A DNA stretch of 64,000 bases from Pseudomonas sp. GD04019 (GCF_029837695.1 NZ_JAOEEA010000009.1:209422-273421), one strand, 5' to 3'. Counted from the first letter of the stretch, positions 8,538 to 22,285 are shown. Notes: generated by a model from the sequence alone, not told the origin. Numbers and translations are program-made.

Positions 8538-9896
8538 ATGCAAGTGATGAAGTGGAGCGCCCTGGCTCTGGCCGTGACCGCCGGTACCACCCAACTGGCT
8601 TTCGCCAGCGCACAGTCCGAGTCCAAGGGCTTTGTTGAAGACAGCAGCTTCGACGTTCTGAACAAGAACTACTTTTTGCACCGCGATTTCCGCAACAATG
8701 GCGCAGGCAACGGAGGTAGCGCTGACGATCAGAACTATCGCCAAGAGTGGGCCCACGGCATTACCGCTCTCTACGAGTCGGGCTTTACCGTAGGCACTGT
8801 AGGCTTCGGCGTAGATGCACACGGCATGCTGGGCATCAAGCTCGATAGCGGCCGCGGCACTACAGGCACCGGCCTGCTACCGATCGACAGCGACGGTCGT
8901 GCGGAAGACGAATACTCCCAAGCTGGCGGCGCAGTTAAGGTTCGTGTTTCCAACACCACCCTCAAGTACGGCAATCTGATGCCAACCGCCCCGGTCTTCG
9001 CCACAGGCACCGCACGCCTGTTCCCTGGCACCGCAGAGGGCTTCCAGGTTCTGAGCAGCGAAATCGAAGGCCTCAACATTGACGCTGGCCATTTCACTTC
9101 TATTCGTGACGGTAGCCTTTCCACTAATCGCGACGGCGAAATCACTCTTGCCTATGCCGGCAGCATTGATGCACAGAGCGTTGACTACCTCGGCGGCTCC
9201 TATGCAATCAACGAAAACCTGAGCGTAAGCCTGTACGGCTCTGAGCTGGAAGACATCTGGCGCCAGTATTACAGCAACGTCAACTACAACATTCCGCTCA
9301 GCGACAGCCAGGCCCTGAATTTCGACTTCAACATCTATCGCACTAACGACGAAGGTAGTGCGCTGGCTGGCGATATCGATAACACCACCTGGTCTCTGGC
9401 CACCGCGTATAGCATTGGCGCCCACAAGATCACCCTCGCCCATCAGCAAGTGCACGGCGATGAGCCGATGGACTACATCTCGATGGACGGCGGCAACTAT
9501 GGCGACTCGATCTTCCTGAACAACTCGGTTCAGTACTCCGACTTCAACGCCCCTGGCGAGAAGTCTTGGCAACTCCGCTACGATCTCGACATGGCTACTT
9601 TCGGCGTACCAGGCCTGAGCTTCATGGCCCGATACATTACCGGCAGCGATGTTGATGGCACCGATGCCGATCCGACCGGCGCCTATGCTGGCGCCTACGG
9701 CAACGATGGCAAAGAGTGGGAGCGCGATCTGGAAGTCAAGTATGTGGTACAGGAAGGCGCCGCTAAGGATCTGTCTATTCGCGTTCGCCACGCCACCTGG
9801 CGCAGCAACAACGACATGAGCTGGAACTACTCCGGCGGCTCCAGCGCTTTGGACGAAGTTCGCGTGATCACCGAGTACCCGCTGGACATCCTGTAA
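8538..9896 (+). CDS. oprD: OprD-family outer-membrane porin
   Basis: The 452-residue precursor has a signal peptide (MQVMKWSALALAVTAGTTQL, cleavage probably after AFA). The mature start SESKGFVEDSSFDVLNKNYF is typical of the OprD/OccD-OccK porins. These 18-stranded channels take up basic amino acids, small peptides or carboxylates. Alternating aromatic and polar residues and the tightly turned C-terminus agree. In P. aeruginosa oprD (carbapenem and arginine channel) lies at this position upstream of proS. Which substrate applies here cannot be told from sequence. AAAGGAG precedes the ATG at 8538 and a terminator follows. Confidence 0.88.
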   Translation: MQVMKWSALALAVTAGTTQLAFASAQSESKGFVEDSSFDVLNKNYFLHRDFRNNGAGNGGSADDQNYRQEWAHGITALYESGFTVGTVGFGVDAHGMLGIKLDSGRGTTGTGLLPIDSDGRAEDEYSQAGGAVKVRVSNTTLKYGNLMPTAPVFATGTARLFPGTAEGFQVLSSEIEGLNIDAGHFTSIRDGSLSTNRDGEITLAYAGSIDAQSVDYLGGSYAINENLSVSLYGSELEDIWRQYYSNVNYNIPLSDSQALNFDFNIYRTNDEGSALAGDIDNTTWSLATAYSIGAHKITLAHQQVHGDEPMDYISMDGGNYGDSIFLNNSVQYSDFNAPGEKSWQLRYDLDMATFGVPGLSFMARYITGSDVDGTDADPTGAYAGAYGNDGKEWERDLEVKYVVQEGAAKDLSIRVRHATWRSNNDMSWNYSGGSSALDEVRVITEYPLDIL

Positions 9897-9918
9897 TGTC
9901 CTAGCGGTACAGCATGTG

Positions 9919-9952
9919 AAAAAGGAACCCGGCCTAGGCCGGGTTCTTTTTT
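9919..9952 (+). terminator. Rho-independent terminator after oprD
   Basis: A perfect 22-nt palindrome (arms GAACCCGGCCT/AGGCCGGGTTC, 9925-9946) is followed by TTTTTT. An A-run on the other side would also allow it to stop minus-strand transcripts of the thioesterase. Confidence 0.92.
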
Positions 9953-9967
9953 ATCTGTCATCGCATC

Positions 9968-10384
9968 TTATTGCGGCAGCGCATAGGTCCCGGTGACATG
10001 CGCCACCAGCTCACCCTCCTCGCCTTGCGAGTAGAGCTGCACCTCGCATACCGCCTGGCGCCGCGACAGGCGCAGAATGCGCGCCTCGGCAATCAGGTCC
10101 ACCGGCTTGGGCCGAGCCAGGAAGTTAATATTGAGATTGGCCGTCACCGCCATCTCCACCCGCCCGAGCCGCCCCAGCACCACCGCATACATGGCCGCAT
10201 CGGCCAGCGACATGATGGTCGGCCCCGACAGTGTTCCACCCGGCCGCACCAGCTTGCCTTGAAAAGGCACGCGCGCCACCGCCAGATTGGCATCGAGACG
10301 GTCGATGCACAGGTCGATATCCTCGGCCATTGGCACTCCAGCGCGGATCAGCGCCTGCACCTGGCCAGCGGTCAGTTCCGCCAT
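9968..10384 (-). CDS. PaaI-type hotdog-fold thioesterase
   Basis: The 138-residue protein has the hotdog thioesterase segment GGTLSGPTIMSLADAAMYA, in which the helix Asp is the likely catalytic residue, and a following beta-sheet region (NLNINFLARPK). It should hydrolyse acyl-CoA or a related thioester; the substrate is unknown. The start MAELTAGQVQ at 10384 has a GGGAG site upstream. A longer frame to 10474 would run into the proS leader. It diverges from proS with about 90 bases between. Confidence 0.82.
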   Translation of the reverse strand: MAELTAGQVQALIRAGVPMAEDIDLCIDRLDANLAVARVPFQGKLVRPGGTLSGPTIMSLADAAMYAVVLGRLGRVEMAVTANLNINFLARPKPVDLIAEARILRLSRRQAVCEVQLYSQGEEGELVAHVTGTYALPQ

Positions 10385-10476
10385 CCTCAACTCCCGGTCT
10401 GTCCTGTACGCCACATGGCTGGCACCGTACAATGCCGAGTCATTATTTGCCCTCGCAACCGACATAACGGCCAAAC

Positions 10477-12192
10477 ATGCGTACCAGTCAGTACCTGCTC
10501 TCGACCCTCAAGGAAACCCCCTCCGACGCAGTAGTGATCAGCCACCAGCTGATGCTGCGTGCCGGCATGACCCGCAAGCTCGCCTCCGGCCTGTACACCT
10601 GGCTGCCGATGGGGCTGCGCGTGCTGCGCAAGGCCGAGGCCATCGTGCGCGAGGAGATGAATGCCGCTGGCGCCCTGGAAGTGCTGATGCCAGCCGTGCA
10701 GCCGGCCGAATTATGGCAGGAGTCGGGACGCTGGGAGCAGTACGGCCCCGAGCTGCTGCGCATCAAGGACCGCCATGACCGCGAGTTCTGCGTCGGTCCG
10801 ACCCACGAGGAAGTCATTACCGATCTGGCGCGCAACGAGCTGAACAGCTACAAGCAGCTGCCGATCAACATGTACCAGATCCAGACCAAGTTCCGTGACG
10901 AGATCCGTCCGCGCTTCGGACTGATGCGTGGCCGCGAGTTCCTGATGAAGGACGCCTACTCCTTCCATGCGGACCAGGCCTCGCTGCAGGAAACCTACGA
11001 CCGCATGCACCAGGCCTACTGCAACGTGTTCACTCGCCTGGGCCTGAATTTCCGTCCGGTGCAGGCCGATACCGGCTCCATCGGTGGTACCGGCTCCCAC
11101 GAGTTCCACGTGCTGGCCGAATCCGGTGAAGACGATATCGCCTTCAGCGACACCTCCGACTACGCCGCCAACATCGAGAAGGCCGAGGCCATTCCGCGCG
11201 AGAAGGCGCGCGGCGCGGCCACCGAAGAACTGCGCCTGGTCGATACGCCGAACGCCAAGACCATCGACGAGCTGGTCGAGCAGTTCGGCCTGGCCATCGA
11301 CAAGACCGTGAAGACCCTGGTGGTACATGCCGCTGAGGAAGGCAAGCTGATCGCCCTGATCGTTCGCGGCGACCACGAGCTGAACGAGATCAAGGCCGCC
11401 AACCATGAGCTGGTCGCCAGCCCGCTGGTGTTCGCCTCCGAGGCCGAGATCCGCGCCGTCATCGGTGCCGGCCCCGGCTCGCTGGGCCCACTGAACCTGC
11501 CGATCGCCTGCGTGATCGACCGCAGCGTGGCCCTGATGAGCGATTTCGGCGCCGGCGCCAACGTCGACGACAAGCACTACTTCGGCCTCAACTGGGAGCG
11601 CGACCTACCGCTGCCGGCGATCGCCGACCTGCGCAACGTGGTCGAAGGCGACCCCAGCCCGGACGGCCAGGGCACCCTGGTGATCAAGCGCGGCATCGAA
11701 GTCGGGCATATCTTCCAGCTCGGCACCAAGTACAGCGAGGCCATGGGCTGCAAGGTACTGGGCGAGAATGGCAAGCCGGTGACCCTGACCATGGGCTGCT
11801 ATGGCATCGGCGTATCGCGCGTGGTGGCCGCAGCCATCGAGCAGAACTACGACGAACGCGGCATCCTCTGGACCGACGCCCTGGCGCCCTTCCAGGTCGC
11901 CATCGTGCCGATGAAGTACGAGAACGAAGCGGTGCGCGAAGCCACCGACAAGCTCTACGCCGAGCTGACCGCCGCCGGCTACGAAGTGCTGCTGGACGAT
12001 CGTGACAAGAAGACCAGCCCCGGCGTGAAGTTCGCCGACATGGAACTGATCGGCATCCCGCACCGCATCGTGGTCAGCGAGCGCGGCCTGGCCGAGGGCA
12101 ACCTCGAGTACAAGCACCGCCGCGATAGCGAAAGCCAGCCACTGCCGGCTGCCGAGGTGTTGTCTTTCCTGGCAACCCGCATCCCCCGCTGA
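10477..12192 (+). CDS. proS: Proline--tRNA ligase
   Basis: A 571-residue class IIa synthetase of the bacterial type. It starts [18 protein letters not shown]. Motif 2 ([21 protein letters not shown], given in part) and the motif 3 region ([19 protein letters not shown], in part) are intact. An insertion domain (about residues 225-400) of the YbaK-like editing type clears Ala-tRNA-Pro. The C-terminal anticodon-binding domain ends [10 protein letters not shown]. The length equals other pseudomonad ProRS. The ATG is 92 bases from the divergent thioesterase start. Confidence 0.97.
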   Translation: MRTSQYLLSTLKETPSDAVVISHQLMLRAGMTRKLASGLYTWLPMGLRVLRKAEAIVREEMNAAGALEVLMPAVQPAELWQESGRWEQYGPELLRIKDRHDREFCVGPTHEEVITDLARNELNSYKQLPINMYQIQTKFRDEIRPRFGLMRGREFLMKDAYSFHADQASLQETYDRMHQAYCNVFTRLGLNFRPVQADTGSIGGTGSHEFHVLAESGEDDIAFSDTSDYAANIEKAEAIPREKARGAATEELRLVDTPNAKTIDELVEQFGLAIDKTVKTLVVHAAEEGKLIALIVRGDHELNEIKAANHELVASPLVFASEAEIRAVIGAGPGSLGPLNLPIACVIDRSVALMSDFGAGANVDDKHYFGLNWERDLPLPAIADLRNVVEGDPSPDGQGTLVIKRGIEVGHIFQLGTKYSEAMGCKVLGENGKPVTLTMGCYGIGVSRVVAAAIEQNYDERGILWTDALAPFQVAIVPMKYENEAVREATDKLYAELTAAGYEVLLDDRDKKTSPGVKFADMELIGIPHRIVVSERGLAEGNLEYKHRRDSESQPLPAAEVLSFLATRIPR

Positions 12193-12205
12193 GTACCGAA
12201 GCCGC

Positions 12206-13156
12206 ATGTTCCAGCGACACACCCTCAGTACCGGCGCCGCCCTGCTCGGCGCCCTCCTCCTCGGCGGCTGCGCCAACCAGCTGCCGCAGCGCAGCGAGCA
12301 CGAGGAGCGCTTCGAGCGCCGCCTGCTCGACCACAGCCTGCAGATCGATGTAGGCGAGCCACGGGTGCTGGAGCTGCCGCAGCGCCGGGTACGCATCCAC
12401 GAGCAGAAGACCTTCGAAGTCACCGAATTCGAGGTCACCCGCCGCTACGACCGCTACACCCCCTACCAGCCCTGGCGCGAGCTCTACGAAGTGCCGCTGG
12501 GCGCGGTGGCGGTGGTCGCTGGCGTCGGCGCCAATGTGGTCAACGTGATCGCGCTCGGCCGCCTGCCGGACAGCATGACCAAGGACTGGATCAGCTACGG
12601 CGTGGCCGGTCTCAACCCGGCGATGAACGTCGAGTCCAACGGTCGCTCCCAGCAGAACCTGGCGGCCATCGAGGAAAAGCAGCACGACAAGCGCATGGAG
12701 TATTCCAGCCTGCCCTGGGCGGAACGCCCGGTGCTGGTCAAGGCCGGTCGCGAGATCCACGAATTGACCAGCGACCGCAGTGGCGTGTTGCGTCTGAACC
12801 TGCTCGACGGCCCCTTTGCCGAGCATGACGCCAGCCAGGTCGGCACCCTGCTGCTGAGCGTTGAGGACCCGCAGGACGGCGCTCGCGCCGAAGCCACCCT
12901 GCTGGTCAGCCGCAACCTGCGCGGCAAGCTGCGCGAAGCCCACGCCCTGATCTACGACGATCTGGAAGACGACGAAGTGTCCCACTGGGTACACAGGGTC
13001 AAGCGCCTGTCCGACCTGGGCCTGGAGGAAGAAGCCAGTGAGCTGGAACAGAGCCTGATCGAGCTGACCCGCAACGACCCGGAACTGCAGCAGGAATTCC
13101 TTAAGGCCCTGATGAAGGACGCCGGCCGCCTCGCCGCCGACCCGGGCGAAGACTGA
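12206..13156 (+). CDS. Conserved lipoprotein, function unknown
   Basis: The 316-residue precursor has a lipoprotein signal with lipobox LLLGGC, so C22 would be lipidated. The rest is charged and helical. A hydrophobic stretch near residues 93-112 (GAVAVVAGVGANVVNVIALG) might insert in or contact a membrane. I recognise it only as a conserved pseudomonad protein next to proS (PA0955 position in PAO1). It starts 13 bases after proS and is probably cotranscribed. Its stop codon abuts that of the convergent acylphosphatase gene. Confidence 0.78.
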   Translation: MFQRHTLSTGAALLGALLLGGCANQLPQRSEHEERFERRLLDHSLQIDVGEPRVLELPQRRVRIHEQKTFEVTEFEVTRRYDRYTPYQPWRELYEVPLGAVAVVAGVGANVVNVIALGRLPDSMTKDWISYGVAGLNPAMNVESNGRSQQNLAAIEEKQHDKRMEYSSLPWAERPVLVKAGREIHELTSDRSGVLRLNLLDGPFAEHDASQVGTLLLSVEDPQDGARAEATLLVSRNLRGKLREAHALIYDDLEDDEVSHWVHRVKRLSDLGLEEEASELEQSLIELTRNDPELQQEFLKALMKDAGRLAADPGED

Positions 13157-13429
13157 TCAGCGCCTGACGACGAAGCCGGTGACGCCTTGCACCGGCTGCT
13201 GCTCCAGCTCCAACGCATCCACCCGCGCCGCCTGCGGGCCGTGTCCGAGCCAGCTTTCCAACTCGCGCACCGCAGACTCCTCACCCTCGACCAGCACCTC
13301 GACCCTGCCATCGGCCAGGTTGCGCACCCAGCCATTCAAGTCGAGGCGTTCGGCTTCCTCCTGAGTGCGCTGACGAAAGCTCACCCCCTGCACCTTGCCG
13401 CTGACGAAACCGTGCAAGCAGATCTGCAT
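13157..13429 (-). CDS. acyP: Acylphosphatase
   Basis: A 90-residue acylphosphatase, the standard family length. The phosphate-binding loop reads GKVQGVSFRQRT with catalytic R19, and the catalytic Asn is N37 in LNGWVRNLADGRVEV. It hydrolyses carboxyl-phosphate bonds such as those in acetyl phosphate or carbamoyl phosphate. It follows the thioredoxin-like gene on the same strand with five bases between, so the two are likely one transcript. Confidence 0.94.
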   Translation of the reverse strand: MQICLHGFVSGKVQGVSFRQRTQEEAERLDLNGWVRNLADGRVEVLVEGEESAVRELESWLGHGPQAARVDALELEQQPVQGVTGFVVRR

Positions 13430-13434
13430 TTGCC

Positions 13435-13902
13435 TTACTCCTCCGCCTGCCAGTGAGCCAGCCGCGCCTGCAGGCCGGCGGCGGTCTGTTCACCGACCAG
13501 GCGCTCGCGCAGCCTGCCGTCGGCATCGATGATGTAGGTGACCGGCAACACATCGTTGCGCGGCAGTTGCAGGCGCGGCGCCGGGTCCTGCGCCAGTACG
13601 GTGAAGCGGATAGCGAATGCCTCAGCGGCCTTGCTCAGAGCCTCGCCCTGCAGCGCATCGAAGTTGACGCCGAGCACCTGGGCACCCTTGTCGCGCAAAC
13701 TCTCGTTGAGCTTGTTCAGCTCCGGAATCTCGGTGCGACAGGGCTTGCACCACTCGGCCCAGTAATTGATCACCAACCACTGGCCTTCCAGTTGTTCAGC
13801 CGTTACCTTTCGTCCATGCTGATCGACGCCCCAGTCCTCGGCGCAGCCGGCCAGAAGAAGCCCGGCAACGACACCTATCACCATCTGGAGTGGCCTTCCC
13901 AT
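13435..13902 (-). CDS. TlpA/ResA-like thioredoxin-fold lipoprotein
   Basis: The 155-residue precursor has a lipoprotein signal (LLLAGC, lipidated C20) and a thioredoxin domain with the redox motif WCKPC (C52, C55). The cis-proline region reads VLPVTYIIDADGRL. It is expected to act as a periplasmic thiol-disulfide oxidoreductase, probably a reductant, anchored to a membrane. GAGGAG precedes the ATG at 13900-13902; a longer frame overlaps the divergent PilZ gene. Its partner proteins are unknown. Confidence 0.85.
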   Translation of the reverse strand: MGRPLQMVIGVVAGLLLAGCAEDWGVDQHGRKVTAEQLEGQWLVINYWAEWCKPCRTEIPELNKLNESLRDKGAQVLGVNFDALQGEALSKAAEAFAIRFTVLAQDPAPRLQLPRNDVLPVTYIIDADGRLRERLVGEQTAAGLQARLAHWQAEE

Positions 13903-13932
13903 GCATTCGCTCCTCGTGCACGCGGGGTTGAT

Positions 13933-15342
13933 ATGACGCTGGATGCTCTGCACCTGGAAGTGCCGGACATCCTCGAAGAGGATGCCACGCCACTCGCCGA
14001 CCTCATGTCCGAGCTCGCCGGCGCACGCCAGCAGCCCCGTGAGGATGGCCTGCAGCAAGTGCTGAGCCTGCTGTTCCGCCTCAATCGCTGCGCCATGACC
14101 TTACTGGAAAGGCAGCGGGCCCTGCAAAGCTTCTGCGAAGAGTACCGCCACTACTGCCAGCCGCTGCGCGACGGCGCCATGCCCAGCGCGCTGTTCGTCC
14201 ACCTGTGCGACGAGCTGGCTGCCGGCTTCAAACGCCTGCTGCTGCAGATACTCCAGGGCCGCCAGCCCTCGCGCCCGCACCTGGCCTGGTGCCTGTACAT
14301 GGCCGAGCACTTCCTCGCCCAGAGCCTGCTGCGCCATTACCAGCTGTACCAGGAGCCACCGGCCTCGCTGTGGAGCGACAGCCACCTGCTGTACTGGATT
14401 GGCGAGCACCAGGGCTGCCTCGACGAACATGTCGCCGCTCCATTCCAGCCCGCCCCGGCCGGATCGTTGCGCGGCCTATACCAGCAAATGCTGGTGCTGG
14501 CCCTGAGCAATCCCTTCCACCTGGCCGAAGGCGAGTGCGCTGTGCTGTTCGGCGCCCTCACCCCCCTGGCCGACCTGGCTCGCCTGCTGCCATGGGACGA
14601 AGACGAAGAAGGCGAAGGCCCGCTGATCGACCTCAGCCAGGCCCAACCCTGCCTGCCCTACGACGCCGAAGTGCGAGGCGCGCCCGAATATCTGCGCCGC
14701 CTGGAGCTCGGCGCCCTGCTGGTAGCGCTGCATGAGCCGGCACCGCTGCAGAGCCCGCGCGAGCGCGAACTGCTGGAGCGGGTTCGGCAGAACTGGCTCG
14801 GCCGCCAGCAGCGCCGCCATCCGCGCGCCGATTTCAGCGCCGATTGCAGCCTGGTGATCGGCCTGCCGGCCATCCACGCGCAGCTGCTGGAGAAGCGTCC
14901 CACCAGCTGCGCCGCGCAGATGCTTGACGCCAGCCCTGGCGGCGCGCGCCTGCTCTGCCATGCCGACCAGGCGGTGCAGCTGCCAGTCGGGCAACTGGCG
15001 CTGGTGCTGACCCACAGCGGCACGCCGACCCTGGCTCTGGTACGTTGGCGCCACCTCAATCAGCAAGGTCTGCATCTCGGGCTGCGCTATCTCAAGGGCT
15101 TGCCCCGCCCGGTCTGGCTGCGCCGCGCACCCAGTGCCCAGACCCACCCCGGAGTGCTACAGAGCACCCCGGAACCCGGCGCCGGCTGGCACCACGGCCT
15201 GTGGCTGCCGTGTGGGCAATTCGTCGAGGGCGAGAACGTCTGGCTGCAGCTGGCCAACGTCAACAACCAGGCCGTGCTGCCGCTACCGGCGGCCAATCTC
15301 AGCACGCCGACTGTGGTCCGCCATCCGCTGAAATTAGCCTAA
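13933..15342 (+). CDS. PilZ-domain c-di-GMP-binding protein with large N-terminal region
   Basis: The 469-residue protein has no signal or membrane segment. Residues 1-285 are helix-rich, Leu/Gln-rich and of unknown family. The C-terminal part carries both PilZ c-di-GMP-binding motifs: RxxxR as RRHPR at 294-298 and DxSxxG as DASPGG at 332-337. It should therefore bind c-di-GMP and pass the signal through its N-terminal region. The start MTLDALHLEVPDI is 30 bases from the divergent thioredoxin-like gene; the ribosome site is weak, so the exact start is uncertain. Confidence 0.78.
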   Translation: MTLDALHLEVPDILEEDATPLADLMSELAGARQQPREDGLQQVLSLLFRLNRCAMTLLERQRALQSFCEEYRHYCQPLRDGAMPSALFVHLCDELAAGFKRLLLQILQGRQPSRPHLAWCLYMAEHFLAQSLLRHYQLYQEPPASLWSDSHLLYWIGEHQGCLDEHVAAPFQPAPAGSLRGLYQQMLVLALSNPFHLAEGECAVLFGALTPLADLARLLPWDEDEEGEGPLIDLSQAQPCLPYDAEVRGAPEYLRRLELGALLVALHEPAPLQSPRERELLERVRQNWLGRQQRRHPRADFSADCSLVIGLPAIHAQLLEKRPTSCAAQMLDASPGGARLLCHADQAVQLPVGQLALVLTHSGTPTLALVRWRHLNQQGLHLGLRYLKGLPRPVWLRRAPSAQTHPGVLQSTPEPGAGWHHGLWLPCGQFVEGENVWLQLANVNNQAVLPLPAANLSTPTVVRHPLKLA

Positions 15343-15349
15343 AGAAGAG

Positions 15350-15390
15350 AGACCGCCCCACCCGACTTATTCAGGTGAGGGCGGTCTTAG
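15350..15390. terminator. Terminator hairpin between PilZ gene and czcA
   Basis: Arms AGACCGCCC and GGGCGGTCT form a 9-bp stem with a roughly 20-base loop. Read on the minus strand it is followed by a pyrimidine-rich CTCTCTTCTTT tract, so it serves mainly the czc operon. It separates two convergent genes. Confidence 0.75.
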
Positions 15391-15393
15391 GGG

Positions 15394-19781
<4,388 letters not shown>

Positions 19782-19799
19782 ATTGATTTCCGAATAGGG

Positions 19800-21095
19800 T
19801 CAGCGAGGCAGCAGCGACTGGACTTCCGCCAGCGGCTCCGCAGTCAGTTGTTCGATCAGTGCCTGATTGAGCAGCGCCGTACTGGCGGCATCGATCAGCG
19901 CGAAGCGGGCATCCAGTAATTCCTTCTGGGCCGCGATCCAGTCGATATAGCTGTAACGACCGCGCTGATAGGCATCGCGGGTCTGTACCAGGGCTTTGTC
20001 CAGCGCCGGCAGGACCTCGACCCTGATCTGCTCGACAGCCTTCACGCTGCTGCGATGGGCCTGCCAGGCCTCGAACAGCCGCGCGCGCAAGGCCAGCAAC
20101 GAGGCCTCCCTGCGGTACTGCACCTCGTCACGGGCAGCCATCGCCGACTGGACCTCGCCGCGATTGCGCGTACCGGAAAACAGTGGAACCGAGATACCCG
20201 CAGTCAGCGCGGACTCGTTCACATCCTCGAAACGGCGTACGCCAACTTGCCAACCCACGTCGGCGACCGACTGGCTTTGCGCCAATTGCAGCTCGGCCTC
20301 GCGCAACCGCGCCTCACCGGCATAGACCTCAATCGTCGGACCGGCGGCAACCCGCTGATACAGGCTCTCAAAGTCGGAAACCGCATCGAACTTGAACAGA
20401 TCGCCACTGAGTTTCGCAAAGTCGGGGCTTTGCCCGCCCCACGCAGTAGCCAGAACCATCTTGCGGCCCGAATACTCGGCGGATAGCGCCTCCTGCTCCA
20501 TCTGGGCATTGGACAGCGCGGCCTTGGCGCGCAGCGACTCTGCCTCCGGAGCCGCCCCTTGGCGCACCCGTTGAAGAACCAGACGCTGATTCTCCTCGGC
20601 CAGACGCACGGCCTCCGAAGCAATCTTGAGCTTCTCCTGCAGAACCAGAGTCGTAATGAAGTCCTGAGTCACCCGCCCCAGCAGATCCAAGGCCTGAGCA
20701 CGCTGCTCCGCCTCCGCCAGGGCATAGTTGGAATCGGCGACCGCTAAGCGCTGCCCGCGCTTGCCGCCCAACTCGATCACGGAAGACAACGAAAGGGTGA
20801 ATTCGGCACTATCGAACTTTGAATAGTCGCCGCTGCCGAGCATATTCTCGCTATCCAAACCGACCGACCAGGCGGGAGCCTGATCCGCCGTATAGCGCTG
20901 CCCATCCAGAGCCTGGAAACGCCAGCGAAACACTTGTAGTTCCGGATTACGTTGCATGGTGCGAAGCGTGGCATCGCCAAGCGTCAGGGATGCTTCTGGG
21001 GCGGCATGAGAAAAGCCTGCCGGTAGCAATATTAAAGCTATAAGCAGACGCGCTCGTCGCGCAAAGTGCAGGCGCGCTGCAACCTGAGTAGACAT
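19800..21095 (-). CDS. czcC: Outer-membrane metal-efflux channel, CzcC type (TolC family)
   Basis: The 431-residue protein has a signal peptide ending near GFSHA, then long Ala/Glu/Gln-rich helices arranged as two repeats, typical of outer-membrane efflux (OEP) channels. It would form the trimeric exit duct for the CzcAB pump. It is the second gene of the operon, 51 bases after the small Cys/His protein gene. Base composition falls toward its 5' end, in contrast with the GC-rich core genes around. Confidence 0.9.
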   Translation of the reverse strand: MSTQVAARLHFARRARLLIALILLPAGFSHAAPEASLTLGDATLRTMQRNPELQVFRWRFQALDGQRYTADQAPAWSVGLDSENMLGSGDYSKFDSAEFTLSLSSVIELGGKRGQRLAVADSNYALAEAEQRAQALDLLGRVTQDFITTLVLQEKLKIASEAVRLAEENQRLVLQRVRQGAAPEAESLRAKAALSNAQMEQEALSAEYSGRKMVLATAWGGQSPDFAKLSGDLFKFDAVSDFESLYQRVAAGPTIEVYAGEARLREAELQLAQSQSVADVGWQVGVRRFEDVNESALTAGISVPLFSGTRNRGEVQSAMAARDEVQYRREASLLALRARLFEAWQAHRSSVKAVEQIRVEVLPALDKALVQTRDAYQRGRYSYIDWIAAQKELLDARFALIDAASTALLNQALIEQLTAEPLAEVQSLLPR

Positions 21096-21146
21096 AAATA
21101 GACCTCTTTGATCATCAAATGAATTCCGTCCAAAACCTTGGGGAAA

Positions 21147-21533
21147 TCAAACGATGGGAGGCCTATAGATATCGAGAGGCAGCCGCGAGCGAGCCCCAAA
21201 GAGAGGGGCAGGACTATGAATCCGGCCACGGCTAAGGGAAAAGTCAAAACCTGCTGAAGTCAAACCAAAATGCGACGAGTGTCCATGACATCCACAACCG
21301 ATATCACAGAAGGCTCCTGCATCCATATCGGACAGATCCGTGTAGACGAAGTCGGAATCTGCTGCAGCCCATGAATCGTTAACGGCAACGGTACAAGCAC
21401 CGCCGGCCACTCCAGCCACATGAGAGGTATCCTTGGCACCCACTATGAAAAGCTGCAAGAAGAAAACCGCCGCCAGAACAGCGACAATCACCATCTTTTT
21501 GTTCCAGCCGTCCACATGCGTAGAAATGCTCAC
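21147..21533 (-). CDS. Small Cys/His-containing envelope protein leading the czc operon
   Basis: The 128-residue product has one hydrophobic segment (about residues 13-31, MVIVAVLAAVFFLQLFIVG), so it is secreted or anchored in the inner membrane. The rest should face the periplasm. Near residue 80 it has a compact cluster of Cys and His (CDIGCGCHGHSSH), a probable metal-binding site. It is first in the operon ahead of czcC. By position it resembles CzcI-type small proteins that open czc operons elsewhere, but I see no sequence match to CzcI. A metal-sensing or metal-buffering role is inference. Confidence 0.65.
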   Translation of the reverse strand: MSISTHVDGWNKKMVIVAVLAAVFFLQLFIVGAKDTSHVAGVAGGACTVAVNDSWAAADSDFVYTDLSDMDAGAFCDIGCGCHGHSSHFGLTSAGFDFSLSRGRIHSPAPLFGARSRLPLDIYRPPIV

Positions 21534-21838
21534 GGAGCCCAGACACCCTATTTCTGCTTACCCACTCAAGAGAAAGGCTCGGGTGTCAGAAATGCGCAGC
21601 CCCAAGCCTTGCGGCAATGATACCCCACGATATCCAGAGCCACGCAAGGGAAAGCCAGGGATTTCTCGAGAAAGTTGCTGCCCAATCCGACCCAAAAGTC
21701 CTGCACCAGGCCTGATCCTTCAGCCAGGTTCTGCGACGGAAGTCTCAGCCGCCGGAGCCTCAGTGCACAGTTTCGCCGGGGACCCCACGCCTATAATCCG
21801 CCCATTCCTATACCAACGAGTTCTGCCGGAGCCCTCCC
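21534..21838. other. 305-base intergenic region between divergent czc operon and conserved gene
   Basis: This holds the promoter region of the czc operon (minus) and of the gene at 21839 (plus). CCTATAATCC near 21790-21799 contains a perfect -10 hexamer (TATAAT) for the plus-strand gene. I see no regulator gene for the efflux operon here or elsewhere in the window. The region is less GC-rich on the czc side. Confidence 0.55.
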
Positions 21839-22231
21839 ATGTCCCAAGCCAACGACAAGCTGATCGGCCCAGTCCCTGCCAGCATCGTCAATAGCGCACG
21901 CCTAAGCGTTACGCCCTATGAGGGCCGGGTCGGGGAGTTCAACGTGGCGGTCTGGCTGCATCTGCCGGGGCTGGCCAACCTCCCGGTATCGCTGATGGTG
22001 CGCTACCGTGACGGCAGCCAGGTGCGCGAAGTGGCGGTGGATCATGGCAAGGTCAACGGGCACAACAAGGTCATGCTCTCCGGCATCGCCCGCCTGCCGA
22101 TGAAGCAGAAGATCGAGGACATGCAGGTGCGCCTGCGCTCGGCGGTACCGGCGCAGACGCTGATCGTCGAGGAACTGTTCGTGCAAGCCGTGGAGATGCT
22201 GGACGCCGCTTCCCGCCAGGCGCTGGCCTGA
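21839..22231 (+). CDS. Conserved hypothetical protein, about 130 residues
   Basis: The 130-residue soluble protein has no signal or membrane segment. Its middle alternates hydrophobic and polar residues (FNVAVWLHLPGLANLPVSLM), as in a beta-sandwich. I do not recognise the family. A TATAAT hexamer lies about 45 bases upstream, CCGGAG precedes the ATG, and a strong terminator follows, so it is a well-formed single-gene unit. It lies between the czc operon and the brkB/arsC/wrbA block. Confidence 0.75.
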   Translation: MSQANDKLIGPVPASIVNSARLSVTPYEGRVGEFNVAVWLHLPGLANLPVSLMVRYRDGSQVREVAVDHGKVNGHNKVMLSGIARLPMKQKIEDMQVRLRSAVPAQTLIVEELFVQAVEMLDAASRQALA

Positions 22232-22250
22232 CACTTCCGGCTCTTCCCCA

Positions 22251-22278
22251 CCCCCGCCTCGGCGGGGGTTTTGTTTTT
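22251..22278 (+). terminator. Rho-independent terminator
   Basis: The stem CCCCCGCC/GGCGGGGG has a two-base TC spacer between the arms and is followed by TTTTGTTTTT. It lies 20 bases after the stop at 22231. Confidence 0.9.
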
Positions 22279-22285
22279 AGGGGAC

